DNA of 64,000 nt, taken from the NCBI GenBank assembly GCA_933228895.1, contig OW121848.1:158116688-158180687 (forward strand), read 5' to 3'. Below the pieces are notes generated by a model. The model worked only from the letters and a program-made list of their open reading frames with translations. It did not search any database and was not told the DNA's origin. Shown one piece after another: positions 1 to 11,620 of this stretch; position 1 is the first letter of the stretch; each line of letters opens with the position of its first letter. The stretch comes from Platycnemis pennipes (Eukaryota > Arthropoda > Insecta > Odonata > Platycnemididae). A program made the translations under genes and the position numbers.

Positions 1-1258
1 GAAAAAATTCTCTAAGACGACTTGATTCTCCTTTTAATTAAAAAGAGGTAACACAAAATTGAAATATATTTACGATAACGAGGTTCCTGTGTTTACATTT
101 ATTGTCTTTGAGCGCTGTTCTACATAAATGGGATCCGATTAAAGCTATTCAAGACGCACGTATACTTTCGTGGTGTCGCATTTTGCCGTTTGGATATATT
201 CCAACTGTGTTATCTTTGTGTATCATATTCATCAAAGCGTTTTAATATGCGAATTAATGTTTCGATGAAATTATATAAAATTAAATACATAAAATTATAT
301 ATTCTAAAGTGCGATCAATGATCAGAAATCAAATTAAGATGAATAAAATTATTACCAATTAAATTAAGAGCGCTGCTTAGGGATGAGGAAAGGCCTGCGC
401 CACAGGGACCCTGTGGTGCAGGCACCCATGTCTTTCTGCAGTTTTACTGTACTCATTCATATACTCTTGCATTGCTCCGATAACTTATTCTACTAATCAC
501 CGGTGCTGTTGTAATTCTGAGTTCTTACACAAGCCAGTACTTGTTTAAGAAATCACTACTGATATGGTATCGTTTCCCCAAACATTAATTCTGCTAATAA
601 TTGTTAAGTAGCTTTTGCGGAGGAATTAATTTGGCATAATTGTTTATTCTATTCTATTAAAATCTGAATTAAATGAGGATTTTGGGTACTTCAAATCTGT
701 GTTTCCATCAGTCATTCGTGAATGCGACAACATGGTATGCCATGAGATCTACCGCAGTGAAATTTCCAAAAATAATTTATGAATTATTCTGTTTTTTCCG
801 AACTTGTAATCACGAGCCCCAAGGTATTTCCCAGAAATTTGAAAGAGATCGGCGCCCTAGTCCAGAGGCCAGGGATCGGCCACTGACATATCTTTAGGTC
901 ACGTATCTGACCTCTGCTGGAGCCCCTTCGTAATCCTCTCGGTGCTAAATTGCGGCTGGTGTAACTCCGTATGAAGCCGTGGGCTGCTCGTAGAACGGGA
1001 AGAGAATATTTTGAATTCCAATTGACTTCGGGCTTCATTCAACTTTATCTCTGCCCTCTCTCGTCCAGCCAGTCATTGACTGGAATACGAAATGAGTGAG
1101 AATGATGAGTTTGTCGGCCATGACTACTTACTATCCACTTGTGCGTGTTCTGTACGTAGTGTAACAAAATAATTCCGCGAATCTTCACTTGTGAGGTAAT
1201 ACTCGCTGAACAATTATTCTCCAATATTTTTTCGAATGAAGAAAGTTATTTTCCTTTT
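1..1258. other. AT-rich intergenic DNA, no gene recognised
   Basis: No ORF here has recognisable protein similarity, and I see no splice-flanked coding segment. The only structured feature is the near-perfect palindrome at 393-423, listed separately. Confidence 0.6.
393..423. repeat. Near-perfect 31-bp palindrome
   Basis: Two 15-bp arms (393-407 and 409-423) are inverted copies with a single G/T-type mismatch around one central base at 408. The arms are GC-rich (left arm gcctgcgccacaggg) inside AT-rich flanks. It could extrude as a cruciform or fold as an RNA hairpin. Function unknown. Confidence 0.85.
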
Positions 1259-1480
1259 CCGGCGTATTAACTCGGTAAATGCTTCCTGGGTTTTCGTCCG
1301 GGTTAGACACTCAGAAGGTACATGAGGCGGAGTGGAGGATAAATATATAGCGGCCAATTTTCGACTGAAATCATTGCCCTGAAAACGATGAGCGGGTTGG
1401 TCATCGAAACGTCGGCGGAGATGGTGAGTCCAACCTGGATAAATACCCTAGAATAATTTACTCATTTTTTCCAAATGCTT
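1259..1480 (+). mobile_element. Penelope-like terminus with hammerhead-like core
   Basis: The segment resembles the pseudo-LTR ends of Penelope-like elements seen later in the window. It holds CTGAAAA (1379-1385), then a hairpin with arms GATGA/TCATC, then GAAACGTC (1406-1413) followed by GG. This is the order of a type I hammerhead: core, stem II, GAAA, very short stem III, GTC cleavage site. One core base deviates (A instead of G at the G8 position) and there is one extra C before stem II. No endonuclease or RT ORF is attached. Element borders are approximate. Confidence 0.4.
1379..1413 (+). ncRNA. Hammerhead-ribozyme-like core, probably degenerate
   Basis: Seen: CTGA-AAA, five-base-pair stem II, GAAAC, GTC. 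Known: minimal hammerheads with tiny stem III occur in Penelope-like retroelements. Inferred: a decayed copy, because the conserved G8 is A. Activity is not shown. Confidence 0.35.
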
Positions 1481-2256
1481 GCGTGGACTTTTTTTCCTGT
1501 GTCCTTGAAGCAGTGACTTGACGCATAAGCCGTATTTAATTTCTCCCCTCGCCTTTTCCCGTTATTGCCTTAGGGTTTCCTGAATGGCGCGGCGAATCGA
1601 TCATTTCGAAATAATTCGATCGATCGCCGGTCCTTCGAAAAAACACACGCTCCAGTTTCCTCGAGTCGATCTTCTCATTCGGTGTCCCCTGGATATCGTG
1701 GAAGGGGGAAGGGGGGGGGGGGGGAGGTAGGGTTGACAGGGAAGTTAAGGGGAAGGGGGCGCGTGGGTGTGTTCCCGTGTCAAGGCCGCAGTCACCGATT
1801 CCCTGGCTATTTATGGAACACTCGCAGGTCAGAGAGAAGGGGAGAACGGTCGTGGCGTGGAGCAGCGGCATTCGACCACTTAGTTGGCGGCGTGTGTACC
1901 AACTGTCGGCGAGCACCTTCCACTGGTGCGCAGAGCACCGCGCTCCCAATACCTCTGAGCTGGTGTCATCAGATAATTGGAACGTATTCAAATGGCATTC
2001 ACCTTTGAAGGAAAGGTTACTGAGAGTAAATGATTCAGTGGAATATGATGATGAGGGAGAGAAGACAGCATCACGCTTTAGTGAGAAAAGCAGATTATTT
2101 CAATAAGTGGGGTCTAATGATAGGCCGTGATGGTTAGAAATATTGCATTTCGTAATATTAAATGCTTTTATGATACATTTCAACGTCAAGAATATATTTA
2201 GATTGTAAAGGTTAACAGCAAGTATTGGACACGAATGGTGAAGCGAGAGAGCTTTA
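1481..2256. other. Non-coding stretch with a G14 run
   Basis: No recognisable coding sequence. A run of 14 G (1711-1724) sits in a purine-rich tract and creates spurious overlapping ORFs on both strands around 1.5-2.1 kb. Nothing else seen. Confidence 0.6.
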
Positions 2257-2905
2257 GAATTAGAATTGAATTGAATTGAAAAATTTTTATTGAACGAGGA
2301 CAAATTTCCTCTAAGAACAAAAACAGTATATAACAATATTAAATAACAATATGAAATAAATTACAAATAACGAGCAACAAAGAAAACAAAATAACGTTAC
2401 GCTCGTTGTGAAAACAGGTAACATACACATGAGACATACGTTAAGTGCATAGTACATATCAAATACATTATGAATAGCAAATAAATAAACAATTGAGCTC
2501 ATTGTGGGAACTAAATCGCAAACATGTAGGTCCTAAAATAGCAATAATGTCCACAAAGATGAAGAAAGCAAATTATAAACGTAACATTTAGATTATATCA
2601 ATGGAAACAGCTTTTATTGTTCTAGAAAAAAAACCCTTGGAACATTATTACAGAATGACAAACACAAGTGAAAGAATGAAAGACACACTAATAAACATCA
2701 CTCGATTTGATCGTGTCAAAAATATGCTCAGGAAACTGAGGGGGATAAATAGTCAGTCATGCTCTTTTGAACTCTGAGATGCCCCTGGATAATTTAATGT
2801 AATTTGGCAGGGATTTCCACAATTTATAGGAGGAGATGTAAAATGAATATGGACATTTGGTAGTGCGGTGTTTGGGGATGTGAAATGTTTTAGTTATGCG
2901 GGTTG

Positions 2906-3245
2906 ATCTCTTGGTTGGTTATTCAGAGGAGGTGACCGACAGCTGAGGTCATTAGCGCCATTTCGGAAAGGATAATTGGGTAATGGTAGGAGTTTTCAGG
3001 AAACGGAGGAAGGGTGGAGAGAAACCCAGCGTCGGCATTAGCCTACTCATAACGTAAGGCGCCAAGGGGACCACGGCTTTACGTCCCATCCGACATACCG
3101 AGTACTGAATTTGAAATGCCCTCCACTCAAGTGGGGACCGGTTTTCCACTGAAAAATCCACCACTGCCGGAAATCAAACCCGGGCCCTCGGGATGGGAGG
3201 CCAGTACCCTAGCCACCACACCGACCCGATCCCCCATCTCTTGGT
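2906..3245 (-). mobile_element. tRNA-derived SINE with 10-bp target duplication
   Basis: The element proper spans about 2916-3235 and is flanked by identical copies of atctcttggt (2906-2915 and 3236-3245). Its head is at the high-coordinate end and read on the minus strand carries a pol III A-box-like segment (near 3200-3220) and a B-box-like ggtttgatttcc (3169-3180). The body includes a segment around 3000-3060 that recurs in the copy at about 32.26-32.60 kb. It interrupts the 3' UTR of the LINE, so it is the later insertion. Confidence 0.8.
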
Positions 3246-5870
3246 CGTATGGGCATTAAATATTAAATTTTCATATAAGTATGATGGTGTTTTAGTGCTT
3301 TCTACTTTAAATAAAAGTGAGGCCTTTACAACCGTTCTTCTCTGCTCTAGTTTAAGCCAGTTCAACTCTAAGTCGCAGGGAGTTATGTGTTTATCATAAC
3401 GGATATTGAATATGTATCGCAAACAAGAATTTTTGAGTCTTTTTAATTTAACGCTTAATTCTTTGTTCACTTAAGAGTAAATAACAGAGCAGATGAGGAA
3501 ATATAAGGGTCTGAACCAATCTCTGGCGCATTTTAGTAGGGATTAGGTGTTTGAAATACTGAATAGACCATCTTTATAGAGTTTTATGGACTATTTTTGA
3601 GACGGCATTTACCTGCTCGCTCCAGATTAAGGTGTTGCTTAAATATACCTACTCCTAGGCTTTTGACAGTGTTAGAATGGTCAATTGGGATATTTAAAAC
3701 ATTGATTTTAGGGATCCACTTGAGAGAAACATACGCACACAAGGAGGACATCCAAAGATTATGGATCTTGTCTTGTTGGGATTTAGTTTTAATCGATTTT
3801 CGGGTAACCAGTCACAGATGAGTTGGATTTCCTTGTTGAACAACGTGATGACGTGGTTGATTTCCGAAGGGCAGGGCTCGAGGTATATCTGTAGATCGTC
3901 TGCATACAAGTGATATTTGGAGTGAGCTATTACGTTAGTAAGTTCTTTGATATAAATGCTGAAAAGTAGAGGTCCGAGAATCGACCCCTGTGGAACCCCA
4001 CGTAAGACGGTCTGGAACAGTAATACATTATCGCCTACATATTTTACAGTTTACTGCCGATTTGAGAGATAGGAGAGATACCAGAGAAGGGTTGAATAAG
4101 AGAACTTAAGTTGACTCATACGGTCAAGTAAAATGCCGTGGTCTACTGAGTCAAAGTCCTTGCTCAGATCGAATTGTACTGAGGCTGTTACCTTTCTAGC
4201 ATCAATGGATCGTCGAATATCATCCGTTACTTTAATTAAGGCCGACTGAGTGCTATAATGCTTACGAAAACCAGATTGATACCCATCAAAGAAATTTAGC
4301 CGCGTAAGATGTTCCACTGTAACAGTATGTACTAAGCGCTCAAGGGGTTTGGAAACAGAATATAGAAATTATATGGGTCGGAAGTCTGACATTTCTTTGG
4401 AAGTTGTTGTTTTCATGATCGGTCGAACTAGGGCAGATCTCCACAGCGTAGGACATATGGAGTAATTGAGGGAGCAATTATAGATGTCAAGTATCATTAG
4501 CATTACAGCGGGAAGAATGGCTTCGAACATTCCATCGACACCTACGGAGTCCGATTTCAAACTATTCACGTGACTTAAAAGCATTGCTGGTGTGTAGTGA
4601 GGGAAATAAAGTTTTGCACTATCAAAATCAGTGAGTAATGCGCAATCAAATGAAGGGGGACTGTTGTCAGTTTGAGAAGAATGGAATGCCGTCAGGGCGT
4701 TCGACCGAATTATCTTCCTTGAAAGCAGGTGCAAGAAAATAGCTATTTAGATCGTCCACGGGGAAGTTCGCTTTAGGTAGTGAACGCCTAGTCTTACCAA
4801 GACCGAGGCGCCTCATCTCCTACCAGATGGGCTATGCGTCCCATTATTCTGAAAAACACTCGATATAATATTTCTGTTTAGCTGTACGTATTTCTTGCTG
4901 CACTTGATTACGAATCACTTTCTATTGCTCGTGCAGGTGAGGGAGAAGAGGTCTTCGGAAATTTCGTCGAAGGCGATCCCTAAGTGCAATAGAATTCCTA
5001 ATTTCCAATGTTAACCATGGGGCTGGATGACGTTTGGTCTTAATTTATTTTCTAGGTGCATGCACGTCAAGCAATTTAATGACTATTGAGTTGAAAATGT
5101 CAACTTTTTTATCCACTAAATGAGTATTGAAAAATTCAGTAATGTCAGTTTCAACTGAATTAGATGTAAATTTTAGCAAATCGAAATCCTTGAAATTACG
5201 AAAACACATTTCATTTTGCTTATGAGTACGCAGTTTAAATCTATAGTTAATATAAATTGGGTCATGCTCCGACAGGATACTGTCCATATTTCTTTACTTA
5301 ACAAAGGTCATTGGTAATGAATACATCTAACAGAGTACTAGTTTCAGGGAGATGATGAGTTGGGTTAAGTGGCACCAGTGGCAGATTGAGTCGATGACAC
5401 ATATTTCTTATATATTTACTGTCATGTGAGTCCTTTAACAAGTCTCCGCATATTATTATATTAGTACACGACGGGAGAATACCAGCAAGCGCAGTCTCGA
5501 AACAGTCACTCAGGTAGCCGACTTTAGTTGGTCTGTACACTACTGCCACTTTGTCTTTCCCAGAGGAACAAGATATTTCAACAAAAATGAACTTTGGTTT
5601 TAGATTTTCATTGAGGCAAGAAAGTACTTTGTAATTAAAACAACTTTTAATATGCAAGCATACTCCACCGCCTTTTCTCAACAGTCTATCATTTCGTACC
5701 AATGTATAATCATCTAGGCTGACATATGCAGAGAGAATAGACCAAGATTCAGAGATTTCAATTGCATCGTAATGGCCATTCAGAAAAAAATACGAAATTC
5801 ATCGATGTGCGCCGGCAGTGACCGAGCGTTTACATGGCAAACATTGATTGTGGGGCGCATATCTGTAGGT
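3243..5870 (-). pseudogene. LINE ORF2 remnant: AP-type endonuclease and reverse transcriptase
   Basis: Encoded role when intact: nicking of target DNA and target-primed reverse transcription. The endonuclease begins near 5851 with INVCHVNARSL (first catalytic Asn in the usual place) and continues with a GGGVCLHIK block (5298-5702 frame), an IIICGD block and LSEHDPIYI (near 5265) at the catalytic Asp/His end. The RT follows: KSDSVGVDG and DFRPI (4369-4734), YQSGFRKHYSTQSAL and the DLSKDFDSVDH motif A (4051-4317; canonical members read KAFD), then MYADD, motif C (3694-3909). A C-terminal segment with LKRLKNSCLRYIFNIR and LNWLKLEQRR lies at 3243-3470. Each block is in a different frame or separated by stops, so no functional protein can be made. 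Confidence 0.88.
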
Positions 5871-5947
5871 GCAGTTCTCTGTTCCCCGTTAAGGTCATTC
5901 ATATTACTGAATGAAGCTCCTGGGACAGAGGAACTACTTGCATCGAG

Positions 5948-7413
5948 TCATTGGAAGACACGAAGATCGTCCTCAGTACGTAAGAGATGACGTCCCTTTC
6001 CATCATCAACACGAGCAAATATTTTACCCCCTCTAATCCAAATACACGTCATCCTTCCACTTTTCTTCAGTTCTCTTGCCTTAGCATGCACCTTACAATT
6101 CGTAGCGCTGAGAGACTCGTTTACATCTACATCTACATAATACCCTGCAAGCCACCTCAAAAGCATGTGGCAGGGGGTGAATTCACACCAAACATGCACT
6201 ACATATCATGCATTTAAAAAGATTAGTATTAATATATTAGTCCAAACTGCAATATTTAAAAAGATAAAAATAGAAAACTAAGCATGCAAAAACGTGCCGT
6301 TAGTTGGGTTACCTTCAAGTCCTTACACCAACATGCAACTACCTATGCTATGGATTCAATCACTCGTATTGGACATATTTACCGCTATTCATATCCCTAA
6401 TTGTGCGAGAAAAAAGAACATTTTGAATCTGTCAGTTCGGCAATCAATTTCTCTAATTTTGTAATCATGGTTCAGTCTACCATACTAAGTTGGGGTTCGC
6501 AAAATATTTTTAACGTCATCACTGAAAAAAACATAAATAATTGTGTCAGCTGAATCACTTCAGCCGAAGTCTTTTATCAAAAGGGTCCTTTAAAAGGACC
6601 TTTTTATCAAAAGGGTCTTTTTTTAATAACTTATTAAACTTATTAACTTATTATTTTCACTTTAGGAGCCTCTAGTATATTCTGCACAAGTGTGGATCTC
6701 GTAAAGCGAACTCTAATAGCGGGAGGTCTGCTGTTGCTTAATTGCCCGAGGGCATTAAGTCTCTATGAGTAGTCCACATCAGTTGGTTCGATTTTAACCC
6801 CTAGACCTAGCCCAACTTCAAAAATTATAGAATCCAACGTTTCTCCGGTTTTAAGCGGAATGCCATGAATTTCAACGACATTCCTGAGAGAGTCCTGCTC
6901 TCATTTTCGACCACGATACTATCACATTTAGCACTAACATTAGAAAGAGAGTCATTTATCCGAGCAATGATTTTACTGTTCTCTTTGATTGAATGTTCCT
7001 AAGCCGACATGGATTTACGCAGTTTGCTTAGTACGTTTGTTGCGGAGTTTTTAAATTCACTTTGATCCTCTTGTATCGCCTTTACACGATTTAATAGCTC
7101 ATTTAAGATTGCACCAGAACTCACAAATTGGGTATCACCAGGAAGACAATCTGCTCCCAAGGATTTCACCGGGGTATCATCGCTTCGGGAGGGGCGGACT
7201 TTCGCAGTGCAGACAGGTCCAAGTTTTGATTTTTATCCACAAGTAGTTGAAAATCAGCTTCATCGAAGGATGCACAGTCAAGATTGGCGCATTCCACCGT
7301 TTTCTGAGAACGCTTGGTATCGAAACCTCACTGAGAGCACACAGGCATTTTGAAAAGAAAACAACGCACGACAACACTAGTAAATTCACTTGGTAGAGGC
7401 TACGAGGCAACAC
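5948..7413 (-). pseudogene. LINE ORF1 remnant (PHD-like finger, coiled coil, RNA-binding part)
   Basis: Going 5' to 3' on the minus strand: a degraded PHD-type finger (about 7340-7180, with NLDCASFDEADF in one frame and WTCLHC in another, so frameshifted); a coiled-coil-like stretch with ILNELLNRVKAIQEDQSEF (about 7120-6960, interrupted by a stop); a domain starting RNVVEIHGIPLKTGETLDSI (about 6885-6665) typical of LINE ORF1 nucleic-acid-binding proteins; and a C-terminal block with VWIRDGKIFAR-like sequence (here CIWIRGGKIFARVDDG, about 6060-5990). ORF1 proteins coat the element RNA. The ORF is split by a foreign insertion beginning at 6117. Confidence 0.8.
6117..6540 (-). mobile_element. 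5'-truncated 3' end of a second LINE family (family B)
   Basis: On the minus strand the segment ends in a run of GTAGAT-type hexamers (plus strand 6119-6137). Before it lies the conserved block whose plus-strand form contains ccctgcaagccacc and gtggcagggggt. The same layout, including upstream sequence near 6420-6470, recurs at 45006-45880 and about 60395-61110, and the tail block recurs at 60135-60200. It separates the ORF1 C-terminus of the larger LINE from its middle domain, so it inserted later. The high-coordinate border is uncertain; a short hairpin near 6575-6605 and an AT-rich stretch to about 6660 may also belong to the insertion. Confidence 0.65.
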
Positions 7414-7592
7414 GAGGAAAGCACCTTGCGTCCTTTCTCCACAATAGCTCGAGGTAGACTGGGAGGGTGAAAAATGTCAGGGTTAAAACGAAATTGTGGT
7501 GTTAGAAACCATAAATAAGCACTGACTCGATTTATGGAATAGCCAGCGGAAGTTACCCGTCGAATTTCAACAGGGGATGAAAAACTTTGCAC

Positions 7593-8301
7593 ACATAAAA
7601 ATAAATTAAATTGAACCTATAAACTAATTGCTGTTCGAAATGAATTCTGTATGACCAGAATTCAGTTACTCAGATGAATTGGAACGGTTATTAAAGTAAT
7701 CACAATGTGGAAGGTGAAAACATTCAAAGTTCTCCATTTCAGTTAAATTATTCATCTCAGTAGCCGTATCTGTGCATACATAAGGAAATTGAATGAAAAA
7801 ATTAAATTTAAAATTCTTTTATTCGTTTAATGATAATAATTTTCGTCCAATATTTTAAGACCAACTAATTTACAAAAAGCAAATGAAGTAACATATGCGT
7901 CGAATTCAACGATTTTCTTATGGAAATAAACGTTAGCAATAAATGGCTAAAAACAGCCCCAAAAATTGCTTTATGTAAAATTTCTTTCTTATTGCAACTC
8001 TACATCAATATTAAGATATTTTGTCAAACTCTCGCGTTTTTATCACCTGTAGTTAGGGTTTCTGCGTTGATGAATGAATCAATCAGACAGAGAGTCCGGA
8101 CATTCCGTTTTATACATAATATAGATTAAAGATGATTCTAACGCAAGACAATATTCCCCGCTATCGCCGCCCCCGCTCTTAGGTCCCTCATAGAGGGTAG
8201 TAGGAATTCTGTCGGCCGTAGTTTATATCGAGCTCAGGTGGTCACGGGCGAATGCATATAGCAAAGTTTGAGTAAATTATGATTTTGTTCTTTCTCGGTG
8301 A
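7593..8301. other. AT-rich spacer, no gene recognised
   Basis: Only short ORFs without recognisable similarity. Sequence near 8160-8260 is GC-richer and may be part of the Penelope element that follows, but I cannot show that. Confidence 0.5.
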
Positions 8302-8658
8302 ATGATATTAATAAATAATATCAAACACCGTGAGTTTACCGTATCCCATGTCAGTGTGGAAAAATATCCATCGGAGAGACGCACGATTGAGACCCGAATA
8401 AAAGAGCATAGGAGTGGTATTAAGTTGTTCCACCCCGAAAAATCTGCCTTGGCTGAACATAGCTTATCGGAAGATCACATCATATCCTTCGATGAGGCTC
8501 GCTTGGTCGCCAAAACAAATGGGTATTGGGATCGTCTCCTTAAAGAGGCCGTAGAAATCAGGCTGGAAGATAACACATTAAATCGAGGCTCTGGGTACAT
8601 CCTCAGCAGAGAATGGAAACCGTTAATTCGAAAAGTAACGGAGAAAAGGAGACAGTAA
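8302..8658 (+). pseudogene. Penelope-like element GIY-YIG endonuclease, frameshifted
   Basis: The frame encodes RTIETRIKEHR, a KSALAEHS block, a segment ending in RLLKEAVEIRL and NRGSGYILSREW. This matches the C-terminal GIY-YIG nuclease of Penelope-like retroelements, which makes the nick used for insertion. The first part of the nuclease (VYRIPCQCGKISIGET, 8334 to about 8381) is in a different frame; the switch falls near 8376-8382. The RT domain is missing. A hammerhead-like hairpin lies about 60 bp downstream, where a Penelope terminus is expected. Confidence 0.8.
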
Positions 8659-8717
8659 TGTCCCCCGGATGAGTCGGCTATGTAAGCGCGGGCGGAATGC
8701 CCTGCAAGCGTTACTGC

Positions 8718-8749
8718 TGTGAGGACGATGGAGGAGTATTCCATCGAAA
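8718..8749 (+). ncRNA. Degenerate hammerhead-like hairpin after endonuclease fragment
   Basis: TGAGGA (8720-8725), one extra C, a hairpin with arms GATGGA/TCCATC and GAAA (8746-8749) follow the hammerhead order, but the base before TGAGGA is not C and no GTH follows. I read it as a decayed Penelope terminus rather than a working ribozyme. Confidence 0.25.
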
Positions 8750-8984
8750 AATCAACAACCCAAAATCTTACTCGGCTAGAAACCCAAGAATTATTCATTA
8801 AAGGTTGAGTATCTTAAAATTCGACAAATGATTCCTCCATGGATAATATTCGTTACTTTTAATATTTAATGCATTTCAACTGTTATTATGGGAATAACGA
8901 GTAAATTTAAACGAATGATTAGGTCTCTGGGAGGGTAATTCATCTTGCCGACTAGAAGTTTGCTTCTTGTTTCTCCACGCATTC

Positions 8985-9286
8985 GAATTTGGCGAAGATT
9001 TTACGTCACAAGAGGTCTCATCTAAGGCATTTAAGCTCGATATCTAGACGATAGGCTATAGTAGTCAATCTAATGGTATCTAACTTTAATGGAATAATTC
9101 AATTTATGAATTATTTATGAATTCTATTCATGAATTCTATTTATAAATTCATAATTCTATTTATGAATTATGAATTTGGCGAAGATTTTGCATCATAGGA
9201 GGTCTCACCGAAGGCATTTAAGCTCGATATCTAGACGATAGGCTATATTAGTCAATAATGGTACCTAACTTTAATGGAATAAGTCC
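8985..9286 (+). repeat. Direct duplication around an AT-rich microsatellite
   Basis: A segment beginning gaatttggcgaagattt at 8985 recurs at 9172 (offset 187 bp) and the two copies stay alignable for about 115-125 bp, sharing for example ctcgatatctagacgatagg. Between them (about 9105-9171) is an imperfect array of aattctatttatg-like units. No coding potential. It looks like a local tandem duplication with expansion of the junction. Confidence 0.8.
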
Positions 9287-10660
9287 ATTTATAACGTATG
9301 TCTGAAAGAAAAAATATATAACCGTGCAATCCCCTGCCAATGGCATGGCAAGAAGTAGGATGGTCAGTCTGATGAAAGGGAATGCAGGAGCGTGGTGTAT
9401 GGATTGAAAGATAATGGAAAATTCGGTCGTGTTTCTCGTTATTGCACCAAACAACGCACCGAATAAACCAATCTCCAAAGGTGATCGGCAGAGGTGCGGC
9501 TCACCTACTTCACCACTCCCTGTGTGTTGCTCCCGAATGCATTATTTATGCTGCTATCAAGCTCGGCTCGGCTATCAAGCATCACAATCCGCAGCCCAAG
9601 TTCCGCCTGGCTCCATGGAGTGCTATTCTAAAATTTATGTATTATAAACCTGGAGAATTTAATTCACCAATCCTTTCATCATGCGTTAGACATTTTTTAA
9701 AAATCCAGTGGAGGCTTGTCTTTGGGTGCCAGATGATTCTTTAATTACCGAGATTAATTTGCGACTTTAGCCGGCCTCGTTAACTTCGCCCTCGACTCCA
9801 GGCCTGCGCTAATTGGTGAAAACGAAGCCGTTATTGAAACGGAAGAGGGCGCCGCCGTCGTCTCGTTAATCGGAGGACGCCAGACGGAAATGCGCACTTC
9901 CCCTCGAGTTTTCCGTCGCTGACTTTGGTGTGACCCACACTGCGAAATACGCCCGGCATTTGTTTCCCGCCGGCCGAGGAGAGGAAGGGGATGGAGGAGG
10001 TAGTGTGAGTATCGCGGAGCTGCAGATTTGCCTTCACTTCCTGACCAATTATGTATCAGGATTGAGCGCCCTGCTTTTTGCCCCCTGAGACTTGGAAAAT
10101 GGATTTTTATGCACATTATCCAGCGTTCAATTATTGATCTGATTCATTCGAAGCGTGTGGCGTCCATAATAACACTGAAATCGTTTCTTGGTGGGCCGCA
10201 GCAAAAGTGCCGGCTGATATGAGAGTCAAGGGAAAATAGGCATTTTTCATATTTTTTCTCCCCACCTCACCAACTTCCGTCTACTCACAGCCCCATTTAG
10301 ATAACCAAAGTATTTACTCATGTGAGTTTACGCTCTTCGGATATTTTTTTAGGCCTTAAAAAGTGATGCGAGGGAGTGGAAGTAATCACGCATAAAAAAG
10401 AGTAGTAATAAAAATATTCAACGATTCCACTCTTAATCCTTTGGTACCAACTCTGAAGAAACGACAGCTCAACGTTAATTGGCGAGGTACGGAGAGCAAA
10501 TGTAGGTTCAGTTCTACGTGGGTGGGAGAGGGGGGATTAACGTAGTATACCAAGGTGAAGGAGATGGGGAGGATTTAAGTAAAGTCGGACCTTTCTCCAG
10601 CTCGTGTTGCTAAGGTGATTGGGTGGAGGAAGCAGCATCTATTGGTATAATTAAGTTTAT
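9287..10660. other. Non-coding stretch, nothing recognised
   Basis: Several 60-120 residue ORFs occur on both strands but none shows a recognisable domain, plausible codon use or splice context. Confidence 0.55.
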
Positions 10661-11437
10661 AGCGGTGTCCGTCAGTCAGTCCGTCAGTCCAGTCGGTTTT
10701 ATTATGTTTTCTCGCGGTGGTTGAGGGCTCTGGAGGTGGAGAAAAGTGCATTCAATGTAGAACGTGTCCGCGCACAACATATCAGTAGTTTTAGATTTCC
10801 TTTGTACCTCCTTCCCGCCCAAAAAATATAAAAAGTTTATTTGTTTGCGGGTTGCAAACCTCCCAGGATGTTTTAACGTTCGACCTCGGTGCATCAATTT
10901 GAGGTAAACTCCGAAGATACTTGATATCTAATCGATGCGGGAGTAGTGAAATATGGGCACATGGAACAGACGTATTTAAATATTTGTCAACGAATCGGAA
11001 AATGTGAACATTTAAGTGTTAAAAAGAGTGTTTTCACTATCTTTTAATATGGGAAAAGAGTTGCTATGCAAATTCGTACAGGTTGCTATGCATGTTTGTT
11101 TACGTGTTTTGCTAAATGTGCATAAACTAATTGACGACGTGAAAGAAGTTACAGAAAGCGGAATTAGTTTCATCTATTAAGGCATTAGAGCATTATCTAT
11201 TGACTCGTAAGTATGTTGAATACTTATTTTTATTATTTAGTTTATTTGATTATTTGTTATTACTATTATTACTGAGTGGTTTCAACAATTACTCCTTTCC
11301 CTCCCAGGAGCATGTTGCGAATCTCCCAGGCACATTTTGCGAACCTCCCAGGATGTTTTTAATAATCGGCCTTATATCGATCTCTTGAGGTAGGTTAACC
11401 AATAGACTGCCTGCAAAGCAGGCCGCAGGCCTGCTAG
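10661..11437 (+). mobile_element. Helitron-like non-autonomous element, copy 1
   Basis: The 3' end has the Helitron signature: a GC-rich hairpin (gcctgc, aaa, gcaggc) followed within about 20 bp by CTAG (11434-11437) and then T. The start (agcg-gtgtc-cgtcagtc, 10661 on) aligns with the starts of two further copies at 11456 and 16676. Internally, a segment with aacctcccaggatgttt appears twice (about 10857 and 11342). No Rep/helicase ORF is present, so it would be non-autonomous. The 5' TC terminus is not certain. Confidence 0.45.
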
Positions 11438-11455
11438 TATATATATATTAATATT

Positions 11456-11620
11456 GTAGCGTGTCAGTCCGTCATTCTGTATCTGTTTTGTTTTGTTTTC
11501 TCCCAGTTTTTGAGATAAAAGAATGAAATTTCGTGCGTTGAGTGTAAATTTTCTGTCTGTACGATTTGGTAGTAGTTTTGGATTTTTAGCAGTTAGTGGT
11601 GCAGAGATAAATGCAAAAGA
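11456..11620 (+). mobile_element. Helitron-like element, 5' part, copy 2
   Basis: Begins gtagcgtgtcagtccgtc 18 bp after the CTAG end of copy 1 and aligns through atgatttggtagta-like and tggatttttagcagtt segments with copy 3 at 16676. Its 3' hairpin was not found before the repeats at 12-13 kb, so the end is unknown. Confidence 0.45.

Larger units (their letters stand above)
2257..7592 (-). mobile_element. Near full-length, decayed L2/CR1-like LINE
   Basis: Reading from high to low coordinates, the order is that of a two-ORF non-LTR retrotransposon: ORF1 (about 7413-5948), ORF2 endonuclease (about 5870-5045), reverse transcriptase (about 4734-3690), ORF2 C-terminal region (3470-3243), and an AT-rich 3' UTR ending in a pentanucleotide tail of ttcaa-type repeats (2257-2281 on the plus strand). 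Stops and frameshifts break every domain, so the copy is dead. Two younger insertions sit inside it: a tRNA-derived SINE with target duplication (2906-3245) and a 3' fragment of a different LINE (6117 to about 6540). The 5' end is not exactly defined. The clade is inferred from the ORF1 architecture (PHD-type finger, coiled coil, NVEIHGIP-like domain); L2, CR1 or a relative cannot be separated by eye. Confidence 0.85.
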
